Assembly: GCA_004335835.1 (NCBI GenBank)
Contig: RWJK01000885.1
Location: 1-48,282, forward strand
Source of the DNA: Scenedesmus sp. ARA3
Taxonomy: Eukaryota; Chlorophyta; Chlorophyceae; Sphaeropleales; Scenedesmaceae
Length of the DNA stretch: 48,282 nt
Direction: 5' to 3'
Position 1 is the first letter of the stretch. Every line of letters begins with the position of its first letter. The translations under genes and the position numbers were made by a program. Below the pieces are notes generated by a model. That model was given only the letters and a program-made list of their open reading frames with translations, was not told the origin of the DNA and made no database searches. Below are positions 11,412 through 22,223 of this stretch, in pieces.

Positions 11412-13061
11412 GCAACGTCTGTGAAGCTGGGTACGTACCAAGGTCTCAGCAACTGTGATGTAACAGACATGCCGGTGAGCTGGCAAAATGGCTGGACAGC
11501 CTGATGAAGGGGGAAGACCCCGAAACGCGTCGTTGAGTAACTTTTCAAACCCAATCAACAAGAGAGCTATTTGAACTGTACGTCTGTAGCTTTAGCCAGT
11601 CGCACAACACTCTGCCTTTTAAATAGTCTGATGTGGCGAGTTTACACAGCAGATGCATGCTGACGCACCTGCAAGCAACGCTGGACCAGGAGACCCCCAT
11701 CCAAAGCTTCCTGATGCGTTCACTGCCACCGTGGCCGGGATTGTTTGACCACGCCGCACAGTGTTGCTGTGATTGTGGCATGCACCTGAGCCAAGCAGCA
11801 GCCATCGGCTGCGGCTGTCAGGCCCATGCTACCGCTTGGCAGCGCACAGCAGCTGTGCAGCAGATACCTATGGTAGCCACATTTGCTTGAAGCACGGCTG
11901 CTGGCCGTGTGCTCTATTGGCTGGCTGCTGCCGCCGGCACGCTCTGCTGCTGCTGCTGCTGCTGCTGATCATGCTTTGCTTGGTGTGGCATGTATGCAGG
12001 CCACCATCACCATCACTCCTGGCAATGGCGAGTCACTTTTTGAAGCGGAGGTGGTGGCACTTTACAGGTTAAGCTTGGCTGCAACAGGAGCTATGTCACA
12101 GACGGCCGTCTGTTGCTGTTGATTTGTTGTTGACAAAGAAATTGCGAGTTGCATATAACCGTTGAGCTAAGTAGTCGGCAAACAATGTGTCCACAACGTT
12201 GCACTGGTGGCGGGACTTCTGGGTTTGACCTTGCATGCTGGCTGAAGGTTGACATTTGCCAGGGTTGTAAATCCCCAAAGCGCAACTCCAGCATCATCAC
12301 TACACAGACTGATAATGCGTAGTAATTTCTGGCTGCCAGATCACGCATAGCTTGCTCTGTTGCACAGCGCTCTCTTGCAATGAATCATTGCTTGCTGCAA
12401 AACATAAGCCATTCGTGTGATATGCACATCTCAATTGCAGATGCCTTGTGCAGCACGGGGTAAACCCCAACTGTTTCTCACCTGCATTCATCTCTTGTGA
12501 TGTCTTGCAGGCGCTTGTGGAATAGTTGTGATGTGCATATGAAGGCCAGCTGCGGCCCCTCCAGCAAGGGGCTCTGCAGGCAGGGCCAGGAGGCCATCAT
12601 GTGCCGCTACCATACAGTCATCAAGTGGCCTGACACGTAAGCACTGTGATTATGGAATTGTAACATGTTACAACATGCATATCATCCCTGACTCGCTTAA
12701 AATCATCCATTTTTCTTCTGGATGCTGTTGAAGCCGTCAACTGCCTTGCCGCACGCAGCACATGTGTGGTAAACACCCCCATCCAACAGTAGCTGCTGCC
12801 AGCTAGCTGAATTGCCCATGCAAGGAAAGACCATAGTACTTATGCGCGTTCTGCCCTCAACACCCTTGTAATCCACGCGGCGCAACCACCCTGCTGCTGC
12901 TGCTACTGGTGTTGTCTTGCAGCTGCTGGGGCATTGTTCGCCCCCGGGCAACAAGGGTTGACATGTGCTATTCAGCCGGCAGCTTCATCCTAGCTGAGCA
13001 GAACCCGCCATGCAGCAGGTTCACGGGGACGTTGACCATGGCCCGCAAGCGGATGCGGTAG
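7068..13061 (+). CDS. Secreted papain-family (C1) cysteine protease with LysM-like segment and Cys-rich C-terminus
   Basis: Exons: 7068-7207, 7713-7912, 8121-8214, 8459-8612, 9098-9192, 9457-9569, 9797-9834, 10068-10143, 10387-10446, 10745-10908, 11121-11474, 12000-12067, 12511-12636, 12923-13061. They total 1821 nt (606 residues) with consistent phases. Residues 1-22 look like a signal peptide. The C1 core is clear: DQGQCNSCVAF (nucleophile Cys121 and oxyanion Gln115 by family analogy), ISEQDFFFC, SHAVQVVGYD (His275) and KNSW (Asn295). The usual Trp after the catalytic Cys is Val. No ERFNIN propeptide motif was found. Residues about 348-400 (CYSYRALPSDYVSRVAYVFG, LLDNK, PDQLLTDMTILLC) resemble a LysM repeat, as in proteins that bind chitin or peptidoglycan. 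A poly-Gln linker and an unrecognised Cys-rich tail follow. Exon 12 is the least certain. The ATG at 7068 was chosen over an upstream TTG-initiated frame. Confidence 0.87.
7213..7258 (+). repeat. (CAG)n run near the start of intron 1
   Basis: About 10 CAG units lie just downstream of the donor at 7208. This is the sense orientation opposite to the CTG runs that precede acceptors elsewhere. Confidence 0.7.
7447..7640 (+). repeat. Two intronic copies of the exon-2 head (protease gene)
   Basis: The exon-2 start (CAACTCCAAGGTGTTCAAGC at 7713) is copied near 7462, where an intact CTGCAG acceptor precedes about 15 matching bases. It is copied again near 7560-7625, where about 65 bases match but the acceptor has become GCATC. 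Both copies lie upstream of the intact exon. Confidence 0.8.
8690..9030 (+). repeat. Copy of the exon-4 tail and a decayed copy of exon 5 (protease gene)
   Basis: GACTGCATGCCCTGGGTGAG at 8696-8715 repeats the exon-4 end with its donor (8600-8620). At 8940-9003 a copy of exon 5 follows an intact CTGCAG acceptor and starts NPSNPTWP. It then carries an insertion that shifts the frame relative to the intact NPSNPTCSYDCQDVEGML exon at 9098. Confidence 0.82.
10635..10684 (+). other. Alternative exon 10a with early stop (protease gene)
   Basis: This is a copy of the exon-10 head with an intact GCCTGCAG acceptor and the same entry phase as the real exon at 10745. It reads GIKFKPFAAVRKPYSQ and then stops at 10682-10684. 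Splicing here would give a protease domain of about 340 residues without the LysM-like, poly-Gln and Cys-rich parts. Whether it is used cannot be told from DNA. Confidence 0.6.
10931..10978 (+). repeat. Intronic (CTG)n microsatellite
   Basis: A CTG run with one GTT interruption lies in intron 10, near its donor and not at its acceptor. Confidence 0.85.
11238..11285 (+). repeat. (CAG)n coding for poly-Gln
   Basis: An uninterrupted run of about 16 CAG codons lies in exon 11 of the protease gene. A second run of about 9 units lies at 11381-11408. Between them is a Pro-rich linker. Length polymorphism is expected. Confidence 0.9.
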
Positions 13062-13135
13062 CTGCTGTGAGGTTCAGCTTCATCACTGCAGGCTTGCATT
13101 GCCTGCTGCTTCTGCTGGTGTCTGGTGTCTTGCAG

Positions 13136-13292
13136 CTGCTGGGGCGTTGTTCGCCCCCGGGCAACAAGCTTTGCAATGTGCTATGCAGCCGGCACAGTCA
13201 GCTTAGTTGAGCAGAACCCGTCATGCAACAGCTGTTGCAGGTTCACGGGGGCGTTGACCATGGCCCGCAGGCGGATGCGGCAGCAGCTATGA
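13136..13292 (+). other. Second, intact 3'-terminal exon (protease gene)
   Basis: This duplicates the last exon (12923-13061) with its TGTCTTGCAG acceptor. It enters in the same phase and stays open for 52 codons to TGA at 13290-13292 (CWGVVRPRATSFAMCYAAG..., ending MARRRMRQQL). Cysteines are conserved between copies and two more are added (NPSCNSCC). It may therefore be a usable alternative terminal exon, in contrast to the decayed copies elsewhere. Confidence 0.65.
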
Positions 13293-16199
13293 AGTTGAAC
13301 TTCATCAGGGCAGGCTTGTATTGCAGCACCTGCAGCCGTTGTGCCGGGTGCTGTCATGTACAAGTAAACCAATCGGAGAAGGCGTGCTGAGGGCTTGTGA
13401 CCAGGGGTGCACATGCTGCATGCTGCACAGGCCAGGTGTGCGAGTGAGCAGCGGGTGCACTCAGTCCTAGGCCAAAGAGGGTCCAGTGTACCATGAGCTG
13501 CAATATTGTACCTAAGGTTTACAATAGTCATAGTATGATGACGGAGGGATTGCAAACAAATGCATGCAAGGCTATGTCAGAAGGAAGCAGTGGAACTGTG
13601 AGTGGATACATTGCTCTTGCTAAACTGTGGCGACTCCAAGTGCCATCTGGATAGACAGGGTTGACACAAGCACTTGCAGGAAACGCAATTGCAGGATGTT
13701 GACTTGCATGCGATGACTTGCAAGAAATTGCTTGCACAGAAACGGTGGGCCGCTGCTGCAGCAACCATGTTAAGTTCGTTGAGGCCTGATTGAGATGTGC
13801 ATGTTTTGCAGTGTGATGTAGTGAGCTGCTACTTCAGTCTGATTCTGGTACTGTACTGTTAGACAAAGGAGCAGCACCGGCTGCTGCAGATGCTGCAGCA
13901 AGTTATGGAAGATGACAGAGAGTTGACACCTTACATGTAAGCTGTGGATATGGTGAGTTATGTGTGCAGATCTGTATATGTGCAACCAAGCTGTGTAGCC
14001 ATGCTTTGTGGGAAAAAGAGAAAGCAGCAACACCGCTTTGATCCTGGCGTTTGGCACAGCTGTGCCTGCCAGAAACATATAACTGTCCAGCTGTGATCCT
14101 CACAGCATAACTTGTGGTTGAATGTTTTGTGTGCGACCTGCTGCATGTGTTTTTCGTACAAGTTTGGCATGCGGTGGTGGATGTGCGCATCTGTCATATC
14201 ATCACCATTTTGCAAATCCAATGTAGCCGTTCAGGGCTCAAAAACCCTGTTCCCCTGGGCTCTATTGCATGCTGTCTTCTGCATGATGTGAATTGGGCTT
14301 GACCTTTGCAGCTCTGTGTTGGCACTACAAAGGCTGACTTTGCAGCAGCAAAGCGTTGTGCAGGCTACATGTGCTTGGCATGTCGGCCTCATAGTTTGAA
14401 CTGCTTCTAAAATGCTACTACGTGCTGTCAACCATGCACACTGGAATTGAGTGTCAGGCATGACACAATCGTTTCATGTGCAGTTGCTACTAGTGATTAA
14501 ATGGCCTGAACTATGCATAATGCATAGTTCAGGCCATTTAATCATCATGATGATGCATGCAGGCAGTGCTGTGTTTAGAGTTGCAGGAATTACATTTTGT
14601 ACTGGCTTATTTCAAAATATTGCTCACTCAGTGCTGCGCTGGCAATACTTGGCCATTGGCACACTGCTTTGAGTGATAACGTCAGTGCAACTTTGGGTGC
14701 CATGGCTTGTCAGGATTTTGAAGCAAGGCTGAGTGTGCAGTGTTAGCGCGGTAAGCAAATGTGAGTGACGGGCGGCAGACAGGCACTCTCAAGCGCAGAT
14801 GCACTGTGTCTGACAGCATGGTGTGTTACCGACACAAACCCATGCTGCAGGCTACGCATTGCTGTGGCATAGCACGCCAAGCGGCTTGCCCGGCAGTAAG
14901 CCAATGCTCCCGAGGGTCGGGAGTGACTCCCGAGATCAGGCAACCTGCCGGCAATACCATGCATGTGCGCCACATGCCATGCATGGCAGCCTGCTTGTAC
15001 AAAGCCTCGCATTACTACTGCCGGCTGAATAGCGCAAACGCGGGGCTGATGCCTGTGCAGCGCAGAGCCCCGCCAAGGCATTCATGCACGATCCACAACT
15101 GCGCAGAGCCCCGCTGGGCAGTGCAGGTGCGGGCCTGGCGCCAGGCAAACAAAAACACCGCCAGGGCATCCAAGCCCAACCGACAAATGACACTGCCGCG
15201 GACGTACACGCAAGGCGAGGCATGGGTGTATGGACTGTTGATGCTACAGCCATAAAACACACCAAGGCTCTTGCTGCCATGCAGTGGCGGCTCACGCCCT
15301 CTGAACAGCATGCACTGCGCGTGTCATTCAAACATAGGGATTGGCAGGCATGCATAGCTAGCACTGACACAATGCTTCTGATACAGAAAAAAACATTCCA
15401 GTGTGGCAGCATTGCAAGAGGAGAAATTCACCCGACTCCATTCCACTCCGCTCTATGGCAGCGAACTGCTGTGCAACGCAACTCATGAGTATGTAAACCG
15501 ACCACGCGCAACACGATACCTGGCGTGTTACCTGCAAGCAGATGTCCTGCAGGAAACCGCCAGCAGCCATGGCAGCTGGCATGCATAAACATCATTTCAG
15601 TAAGCCTGCATGTTGTGTCTATGTCCCTGCAAATGCGTACATACCTCACTACTCGTTGAAGTGACGCACCCTACAAGTGACAATACGCTGCAACATGGTC
15701 GGCATGCTTCACACAGCACCACCTGGCACTTGGCAGACAGGCACAACACGCCTCAGCATACACGCATGGCACCCAAACATGCACTCAGCCACACCATCAG
15801 ACGTCTCACTGGCTCTTCACTCTGTCTCTCAAATGCAATCGTCCGCTCATCACTCACTCATAATAACCCACAACCACTCTGCTCAGATGTCAGATGCCAT
15901 CTCAGGTGTCAGATAGATGACAATGGGGCTACTGCAGTACGCATGCCTCACAAGCAACAACACAGACAAAGTCCACCTGCCAGCATGCAGCAGCAAGAGG
16001 ACTGCAAACAATGCACGGCAGTAGTCATTGCCGACATACAGATGTGCAGGCCAGCACAACTCGCGCTTTCAACACTCAAAAACTCGACTCCACGAAACAC
16101 CAGCTCGCTGCTTGGCAGGCATGTTCTGTCACATCAGCAGCAGCTGCCATCACTTGAACCACAAAGCAAAGCAACGCCTGCCGGACAGCCAGCCGGCGC
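13293..16199. other. Convergent intergenic region between the protease and ClpS-like genes
   Basis: About 2.9 kb without a recognised gene. It contains a 51-bp perfect palindrome (14494-14544) and a short direct repeat around CGCAGAGCCCCGC (15060-15115). Open frames such as the one at 15610-16245 are rich in His, Gln, Thr and Cys with no domain signature and were not accepted. TGTAA occurs at 13935-13939 but is too far from either stop to assign. Confidence 0.5.
14494..14544. repeat. 51-bp perfect palindrome (25-bp arms, 1-base centre)
   Basis: The left arm (14494-14518) is the exact reverse complement of the right arm (14520-14544) around a single A. The arms include ATGGCCTGAACTATGCAT and its complement. 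Directly after it, ATCATCATGATGAT is a further small palindrome. No target-site duplication was found with confidence. Confidence 0.92.
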
Positions 16200-17453
16200 T
16201 CAAGCAGTTGTGTTGTCAGGCTCAATAGCAGTACGCACACCGTAGCGGTACAGCTGCTGCATGTAGAACTCAGCGTGCTCCTTCAGGCAGCTGGTCACAA
16301 TCGCCATGCCCAGCTCCTTGCTTGTAGCAAAGCAGTTGCGGGCGTGTGCCTCATCGCAAGCAGGCACAACATATGTCAGGCTCTTCACTACTGGCCCCTC
16401 TGTGTGCTTAGGGCTGTCCAGCAGCAGCAGCCGGTGGTTGCCGCCCCCTGGGGGGCTGTTGTTCTGCTTGTCAGTGCTGCCACCATCACGGTCTGCAGGA
16501 CAGGGGCAGCAGCACCGGACACATGTGTACAGCTCTGCATGAGCATTGCCGCTGTGATGTGATGCAGCCCTGTCAGTTTCTCAGTGTTGCTGCTTCTGCA
16601 TCAACCCGATGGACCTGCTGCCAGGTGTGCGCCACCATGGAATACGAAATACAACACCCTGCAGCCTGGCATCACGCAATTGCGTACATATGCATGCGCA
16701 CTGGCATAAGGTGTCAAATTAGCGGAGAGGGCTACATCAGTAGGCTGCTATGAGATTGACGTATGGCTGCGCACCTGTGTCTGTTGGCGGCGGCAGTGTG
16801 GCCACGTTTCCATCTTTGTCAGAGTCCCAGCCCCCGCGCTTGCCCACGTCATAGTCTGCAGCACCAGGCCTGTCCATCACGCCTGCAGCAGCGCGAAGTG
16901 CAGGCGGGAAGGGAGGGATGTGCAGTTGCTGCAGGTGTCGTAGTAAAAGTATGCTGTCTGCTGTTATCATAGTGAAGGACCCATGGCTGAACATTCAGCT
17001 GCTGCGTGCATGCATGAAGGAGATGAATGCAGCTCACATGTTGATCAATTTGGCACACAACACATAAGGTGTCATGGTCTGATGCCAGGCGGTCCTCACT
17101 GGCATGCAATTGGCTCATCTGTTAGCAGCTGACAGTCGTGGACATTTGCAATCCATGTGCCAATCTTGACTATGCAACAGTGTACATCAGCCGGGGCTGA
17201 GTTGCCAACTCCTCTGCAGCCACATGACGCCAGCGGCGCTGACGACTACAAGCCCTGCTGCCACATGCTCAACAAAGCACTAGCCGCAACACGATTGAGC
17301 TCACTGCGTACCTCCACCTCCAAAGCGAGCGTGAACTGGCTTGCTGGCATGAGTCACTGCTGTGGCTGCCCTGTGGCTCCTGCTGCTGCTGTTCAGGCTA
17401 GGGCGGCCTGCTGCGCGTGCTGCGACGCTGCCACGTAGACCGTAAGTGTTCAT
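16200..17453 (-). CDS. ClpS-like Clp-protease adaptor, probably plastid-targeted
   Basis: Exons in transcript order: 17453-17312, 16882-16775, 16492-16200. They total 543 nt (180 residues) and phases agree. Residues 1-45 are Ser/Arg/Ala-rich with no acidic residues, as in a chloroplast transit peptide. The ClpS core is residues about 103-177: HRLLLLD, then AHARNCFATSKELGMAIVTS, CLKEHAEFYMQQL and YGVRTAIEPD. ClpS delivers N-degron substrates to ClpC/ClpP, in plants in the stroma. The substrate-contacting His of ClpS (EAH motif) aligns by eye with Lys142, and the Asn-Asp pair of HND is reduced to one Asp (D109). Substrate binding may therefore differ. It faces the GDPD gene head to head over 469 bp. 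A diverged ClpS-fold protein is the main alternative. Confidence 0.75.
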
Positions 17454-17922
17454 GATTTGTATACCGTGGCTAATGGATAGAATGTGCATCAGCAACTGGA
17501 TCAGCCTCAAGATGGAGCTTCCAGAGTTGGTGAGTGTTTCGCTGCAGGCGTGGCGTACTCTGGCAGCACGCGGGCACGTCGACTGCCGCACCAACACAAA
17601 ACAATTGGCTAGTATACACCGGTCGACGGCCCCACAGGGTTGACTGTTACTGTCACCAGTGAGGTTTGGACTGCAGGGTTGGGGTGCCCAAGAATCCTAC
17701 TTGTGTGAGGGGTCCAATTCAGCATCTTGCAACATCGCCAAACACCGCTTTAGTATGAGACTCCAGCACCTAGTAAATAGAATAGACCATGGCGCGCTAT
17801 CAACCCCCTCCCATACACTGCTAGGCAGGAGGCCCTCAGTTGTATCCTCCTGCTTGCTGCCTTTGGTCCCCCACATTCATCCAGTACATACTACGACAAC
17901 GCACGTATACCAGCAGCCGCAG
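17454..17922. promoter_or_regulatory. Divergent promoter region, ClpS-like / GDPD
   Basis: 469 bp separate the two start codons on opposite strands, so both promoters and 5'UTRs must lie here (or in unrecognised upstream exons). No TATA box or named element was recognised. Confidence 0.5.
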
Positions 17923-19770
17923 ATGGCCGCAGCGACGGCATCAGCAGCCGTGCACATGGTGAGCTGGAAGCATTGCTGACCTGGGCACGTTTATTTTTGA
18001 TTGCATGTGCAGCTACTGAGGTTGCTCTCGTTCAGCGGCATATAATTCCAATTTTTTTTCAGAACCTTGTTGGCGCTTGCGTCCTACTGCACGTGCAGGT
18101 GGCTCCTGCTGTCGTGGAGCCACAGCAAGCTTCCGCGGCCATTTTGACGCCGGTGCCGCAACAGACGCGTAGCTTTCTGGACTTGCAGGGGGCTTTGCCG
18201 GCGTTGGGTGGCCACAGAGGGTGAGCAGCAGCAGAATATGCCAACCGGATGGTCGTTGATGCAGCTTGTCGCAGCACCTGAGCCAGCGACTGAAACGTAA
18301 ACATGGTGAAAGTGCAGTTTTGTACGTAGCGAAGCAGCTGGTGTTTTCTGGATCGGGCGTACTGCCGCTAGACGTGTAGTTGCAGGCAGCTGCTCAGCAG
18401 GCCCAACTCCTTTGGCAGGCTTTCAGTGGGCGTTACATACACCGCAGCATAGGCTGACATAGACACTGCTGTGATGTGCCAGTGTGTTTTCTGCCAGCTC
18501 AAGCAGCTGGTGCAACGGCTGCTGCATGCTGCAGCAGCGCCAGAAATGTTGCAACAGCAGGTCCGTCAACAGCCTTTGGGCAAACTTGATGAAGCCAACC
18601 CTATTTTTAGTGCGTAGTAATGTTTGTCTCCAAAATTGTCTGATTCGTGCTTGCAGGATGGGCGCCAACGTCATTCGTAATGGCAACCTTGCGCCTGCAT
18701 GGCGCGAAAACACCATCCGCAGCTTCCAGGCTGCTGCCGCCAGCGGCGCCACCTTTGTGGAGTTTGATGTGCAAGTCACCTCAGATGGCGTGCCTGTTGT
18801 CTGGCACGACAACCTTGTCGAGTACGGCGACCCAGCGCGTCCCACGCAGTGTGCAGTGGTGGACCTAACAGCAGCAGAGTTCCAGGCGCTGGGCTCGCTG
18901 TCTGCCTCCGGCAAGTGCCAGCAGCTGGCAGTTGTGCGCCGCTTCAAGCGCGCCGCGCCATCAGGCGCCGGCGGCCTGGACGGCGCAGCGGTCCTGCAAG
19001 CTGTAGCAGCGGCAGCTGACAGCAGCGCAGGAGCAACAGCAGATGTAGTTCCTGCAGCCGCGCGGCAGCGCTGGTGTTGCGAGGCAGATGATGGCTTCCC
19101 CACCCTGGAGCAGCTCTTCAGCAGCCTGCCGCCGCAGCTGGCCTTCAACATTGAGGTCAAGATGGCTACGCCAGATGAGTTGGCAGTGACACCAGAGGCA
19201 GAGATCCAGCGCATGGTTGGACCCATCCTGGAGGTGGTTGGCCGCTGCGGCGGCGACCGCCAGGTCGTGTTCAGCTCCTTCGACCCAGACGTGTGCCGCG
19301 CGCTGCGCGCCGCGCAGCAGCAGCACTCGGTCATGTTTCTGTCCACCGGCGGCCGCGACTGGCACGCTGACGCGCGCCGCATGAGCATTGCAGCAGCCAT
19401 TGAAGAGGCCTGCGCGCACCAGCTGTCCGGTGTGGTGGTGGACTCTGGCGCGCTGCACACGTGCCCAGAGGCTGCTGAGCTGGCGCGCAGCCGCGGGCTC
19501 AAGCTGCTCACGTATGGGCTGGAGAACGACAGCCTGGAGTGGGTGCTGTGCCAGCAGCGCATGGGCGTGACTGGCGTGATTGTGGATGACCTGCAGGGGC
19601 TGACGGCAGTGCTGGGTGGTGCTGGCAGGAAGGGTGCTGCAGCCGCAGCCGGCTTCATGGGGCAGGTGGCGGCGGCAGCAGCAGCAAGTGCTGTGCAGCA
19701 GCAGGCGCCAGCGGGCATGCCGTCCATGTCTGGCGCAAGCACAACTCAGTTTGTGTCAGCCGTGGTGTAA
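17923..19770 (+). CDS. Glycerophosphodiester phosphodiesterase (GDPD family)
   Basis: Exons: 17923-17958, 18063-18220, 18657-19770. They total 1308 nt (435 residues) and phases agree. The enzyme hydrolyses glycerophosphodiesters to glycerol-3-phosphate and an alcohol, a route for phosphate and lipid-head-group recycling. The GDPD TIM-barrel signature is complete: GHRGMG (His63, split across the exon 2/3 junction), REN (82-83), VEFDVQVTSDGVPVVWHDN (Glu100, Asp102, His115) and FNIEVK. The barrel closes with LTYGLEND and GVIVDD. The closest style is the plant GDPD1-3 / eukaryotic cytosolic class rather than the GDPD-like cell-wall class. A short hydrophobic stretch near the N-terminus (GACVLLHVQVA) could be targeting sequence. 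The C-terminus is Ala/Gln-rich filler. The intron-2 acceptor has a real poly-T tract, unlike the CTG acceptors of its neighbours, and no exon-edge copies were seen. Confidence 0.94.
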
Positions 19771-22223
19771 GGGCAGGGTTGAGGTGTATGGTCGTAGCAG
19801 CTGCATGCAGCGCACTGGCGTCCAATCTGTGCATGTGTTGTCTGGCTGCCGGCTGCAGGAATGTGGAGCAGTCGTCGTGTGTTGGTGGGATGCGGCTACG
19901 TGCACAGTACTGTTTGTTTGACGGCGGTGGTAGCAGCCGTGGTAGTCGGGGCGGAGCCGGTGCAGCGGCCGGCATTTTGGCGGGTTCGTGCGTGTCTGGA
20001 AGTTCTATGATGTTCTGCAGGAGTTGCATGCAGTAATACGCCTACAGGCTGGTTAGTGCAGCGCAGCACACACTGGCACTTGTTGCTCCTGGTTCAGGGC
20101 AAGCTGATACAGTCGCTGCTCGTACATGTGCTTCATTGTGTGTTTCGTGTGCTGCTCAGATGGCGTGGGGGCTCTGCAAGCTCTCTGTCCGTGCATCAAG
20201 CAGCAGCAGGCAGTGTGACATGGTGCATGCAGCCCTCTGCTGCTTGCCCTGAGCCTGCTCAATGGGCAACTGGCAGGACACAGTCATGGATCCTGGTCCC
20301 TGCTGGCAGCAATAGCCTGTCTTCATTAAAGGTGCACGAGCCGTGCGATGTGGGTTGTGTGCATGTTTGAAAGCGCGTGTGCGTCCAGCGACATACCCAC
20401 AGCATAGGATTGGTTTGGCATGCACGGTGCTGCTCTGTACTCGTATTTGTTGCGGTGATGTGCTGTATGCTTTCATGCCTGCAGCAGCACGATGGCACAT
20501 GCAGTCTGCTGTACTGCACGTGCAGTTTGATGCAGCACCTCATTCTACTATTTACCGCATACACTACTGCACCAATGAAGCACACTACATGCTCAGGTTT
20601 CCACACTTTGCATGAGTAGCTGTGTCGTTGTGTCCGTGTGCGTGTTGCGTCTGTGCAAACATGCAGCTGCAGCAGCCTGTGTGCAGACATACAAGTGTGC
20701 ATCCCCTTGATATGCCTTACAGACCAACAGACCAATCATGCTGGTGCATGCTGCTTGGGCTGATCTGCTAGGAAGGTGTGGAGTGTGCAGCATGCCTTGG
20801 GACACGCTTGGTCGCCAGGCATGTTACTGATTGGCTGGGAAAGCATGCATGTTGGTGCTGGACAGATGCAGCAATGCGTTACACACTGCTAGTTCATGCC
20901 TTGTGTGCTCTGCGGGAGTCGTGCATTGTGGCTTCTGTGCTATCGCCATACTACACATTGTAGCGGATTTGCCTGTTGCATGCCGGCAGTGAACCAGCAC
21001 TGCAGGCGTGCTGTGCATTGTGTCACACTCATACGTCCGCCTTGGCGTTTCAGCCGTTGCCGCAAGGGCAACAACCACGCCAAAACAAGGTGGAAGGCAG
21101 CTGTTGGTGTTGTGTCATCTGAGGAGTTCATGCCTCTGTGAAGCTTGGTGCAAGCGAGGTCGGGTGGTCATTTGTTAGGGAGTTCCTTGAGGGAGTTCCT
21201 TGAGGTACTGTGAATGCCTTTCGGCTGGGTCATTACCCTGTCCAGCCACTGCAGCCGGCGCAGCCCTGCCAATTGCTGTGCTGCAAGTGTGCTGCGCCGT
21301 ACTGTGGGGTTGTTAGCTGCAGAGTGTACATGCGCAGAATGGCTGCGGTGGAGCAATGCTCATGCATGCCAGTGTGTGCTTGATGGATACACGTCTTAAG
21401 CTTGGATGACCATGCAAGCTGTTTGACTGTAGTGGTGCTGCCACGCTTGGGGCTGGCATTAGCGGGTAGGGTCTGACACTGTGGCGCAAGTAGCTGAGTT
21501 CAGCTGCTTGTGGTTGTGGTGTTTGCATGTGGCTTGCTTCAGGCGACAGCAAGCAGTGGGGACGCTTACTTAGCATGCACTTGTACATTCACAGCTATGA
21601 CATGCAGAGTTTTGGACTCGGGGTTTGCATGCTCTGACTGACTGTTTTTGGCATGGTGGTGTTCAGCAGGACTTGATGTTTGACTGTGCTGTACTCTAGC
21701 TATGGCTGCTGGTACAATAATCTGTTGGTGGTGTTTGCCTTGTGGTGCTGTGTTACGTAGATGTGACAGCGACAGGTGCTGTTTTGGGGATTGTGAGATG
21801 CGCTACTAGCCTAGTAGGCTACCGCCGCTGGCTGTTATCGGTTGCCTTGGTTGACTGATCAACAAGCTGGTAAATGCTCAGTAAGTAATCTGCCAACCCT
21901 CCATGGACGTCATTCATATGCTGGGACGCTAGCGGCACAAGGGACAGTAGACAAAGCAGGGCGTGTTCTTCAGCCAGCAAGGACACTGCTGAACAGTGCT
22001 GGGCGCAATAACACTTGCACCGTCATGTGACACGCAGACAAAAGCAAAAGATTATTCTGCTGCCACCTACGCAGCTCATGTTGTTCGTCATCTCCTGTTT
22101 TGTATACTCACAGTTCTCGTGGCAAGTGCAGTTGATCGTCACCAGGCGTGCTTGACGCTCTTCATATTCTATCCGTGCTAGCTGGTGTGCTATTTTTGTT
22201 CTTTATTCAACTATATATACGTA
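19771..22223. other. Intergenic: GDPD 3' region and USP-gene upstream region
   Basis: About 2.4 kb with no recognised gene on either strand. Numerous short open frames are rich in Cys, His and Leu without domain features. CTATATATAC at 22211-22220 lies only a few bases before the USP start codon. It is probably AT-rich leader, not a functional TATA box. Confidence 0.5.

Noticed and set aside
15610..16245. Open frame of 211 codons on the + strand
   Set aside because: Composition (His, Gln, Thr, Cys scattered) shows no domain, and its 3' end lies antisense to the real last exon of the ClpS-like gene.
18423..19742. 439-codon open frame antisense to GDPD
   Set aside because: It mirrors a GC-rich coding exon in the complementary frame. 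The + strand frame carries the complete GDPD signature.
22211..22220. TATA-like CTATATATAC before the USP gene
   Set aside because: It lies 4 bases before the ATG, too close to set a transcription start upstream of it.
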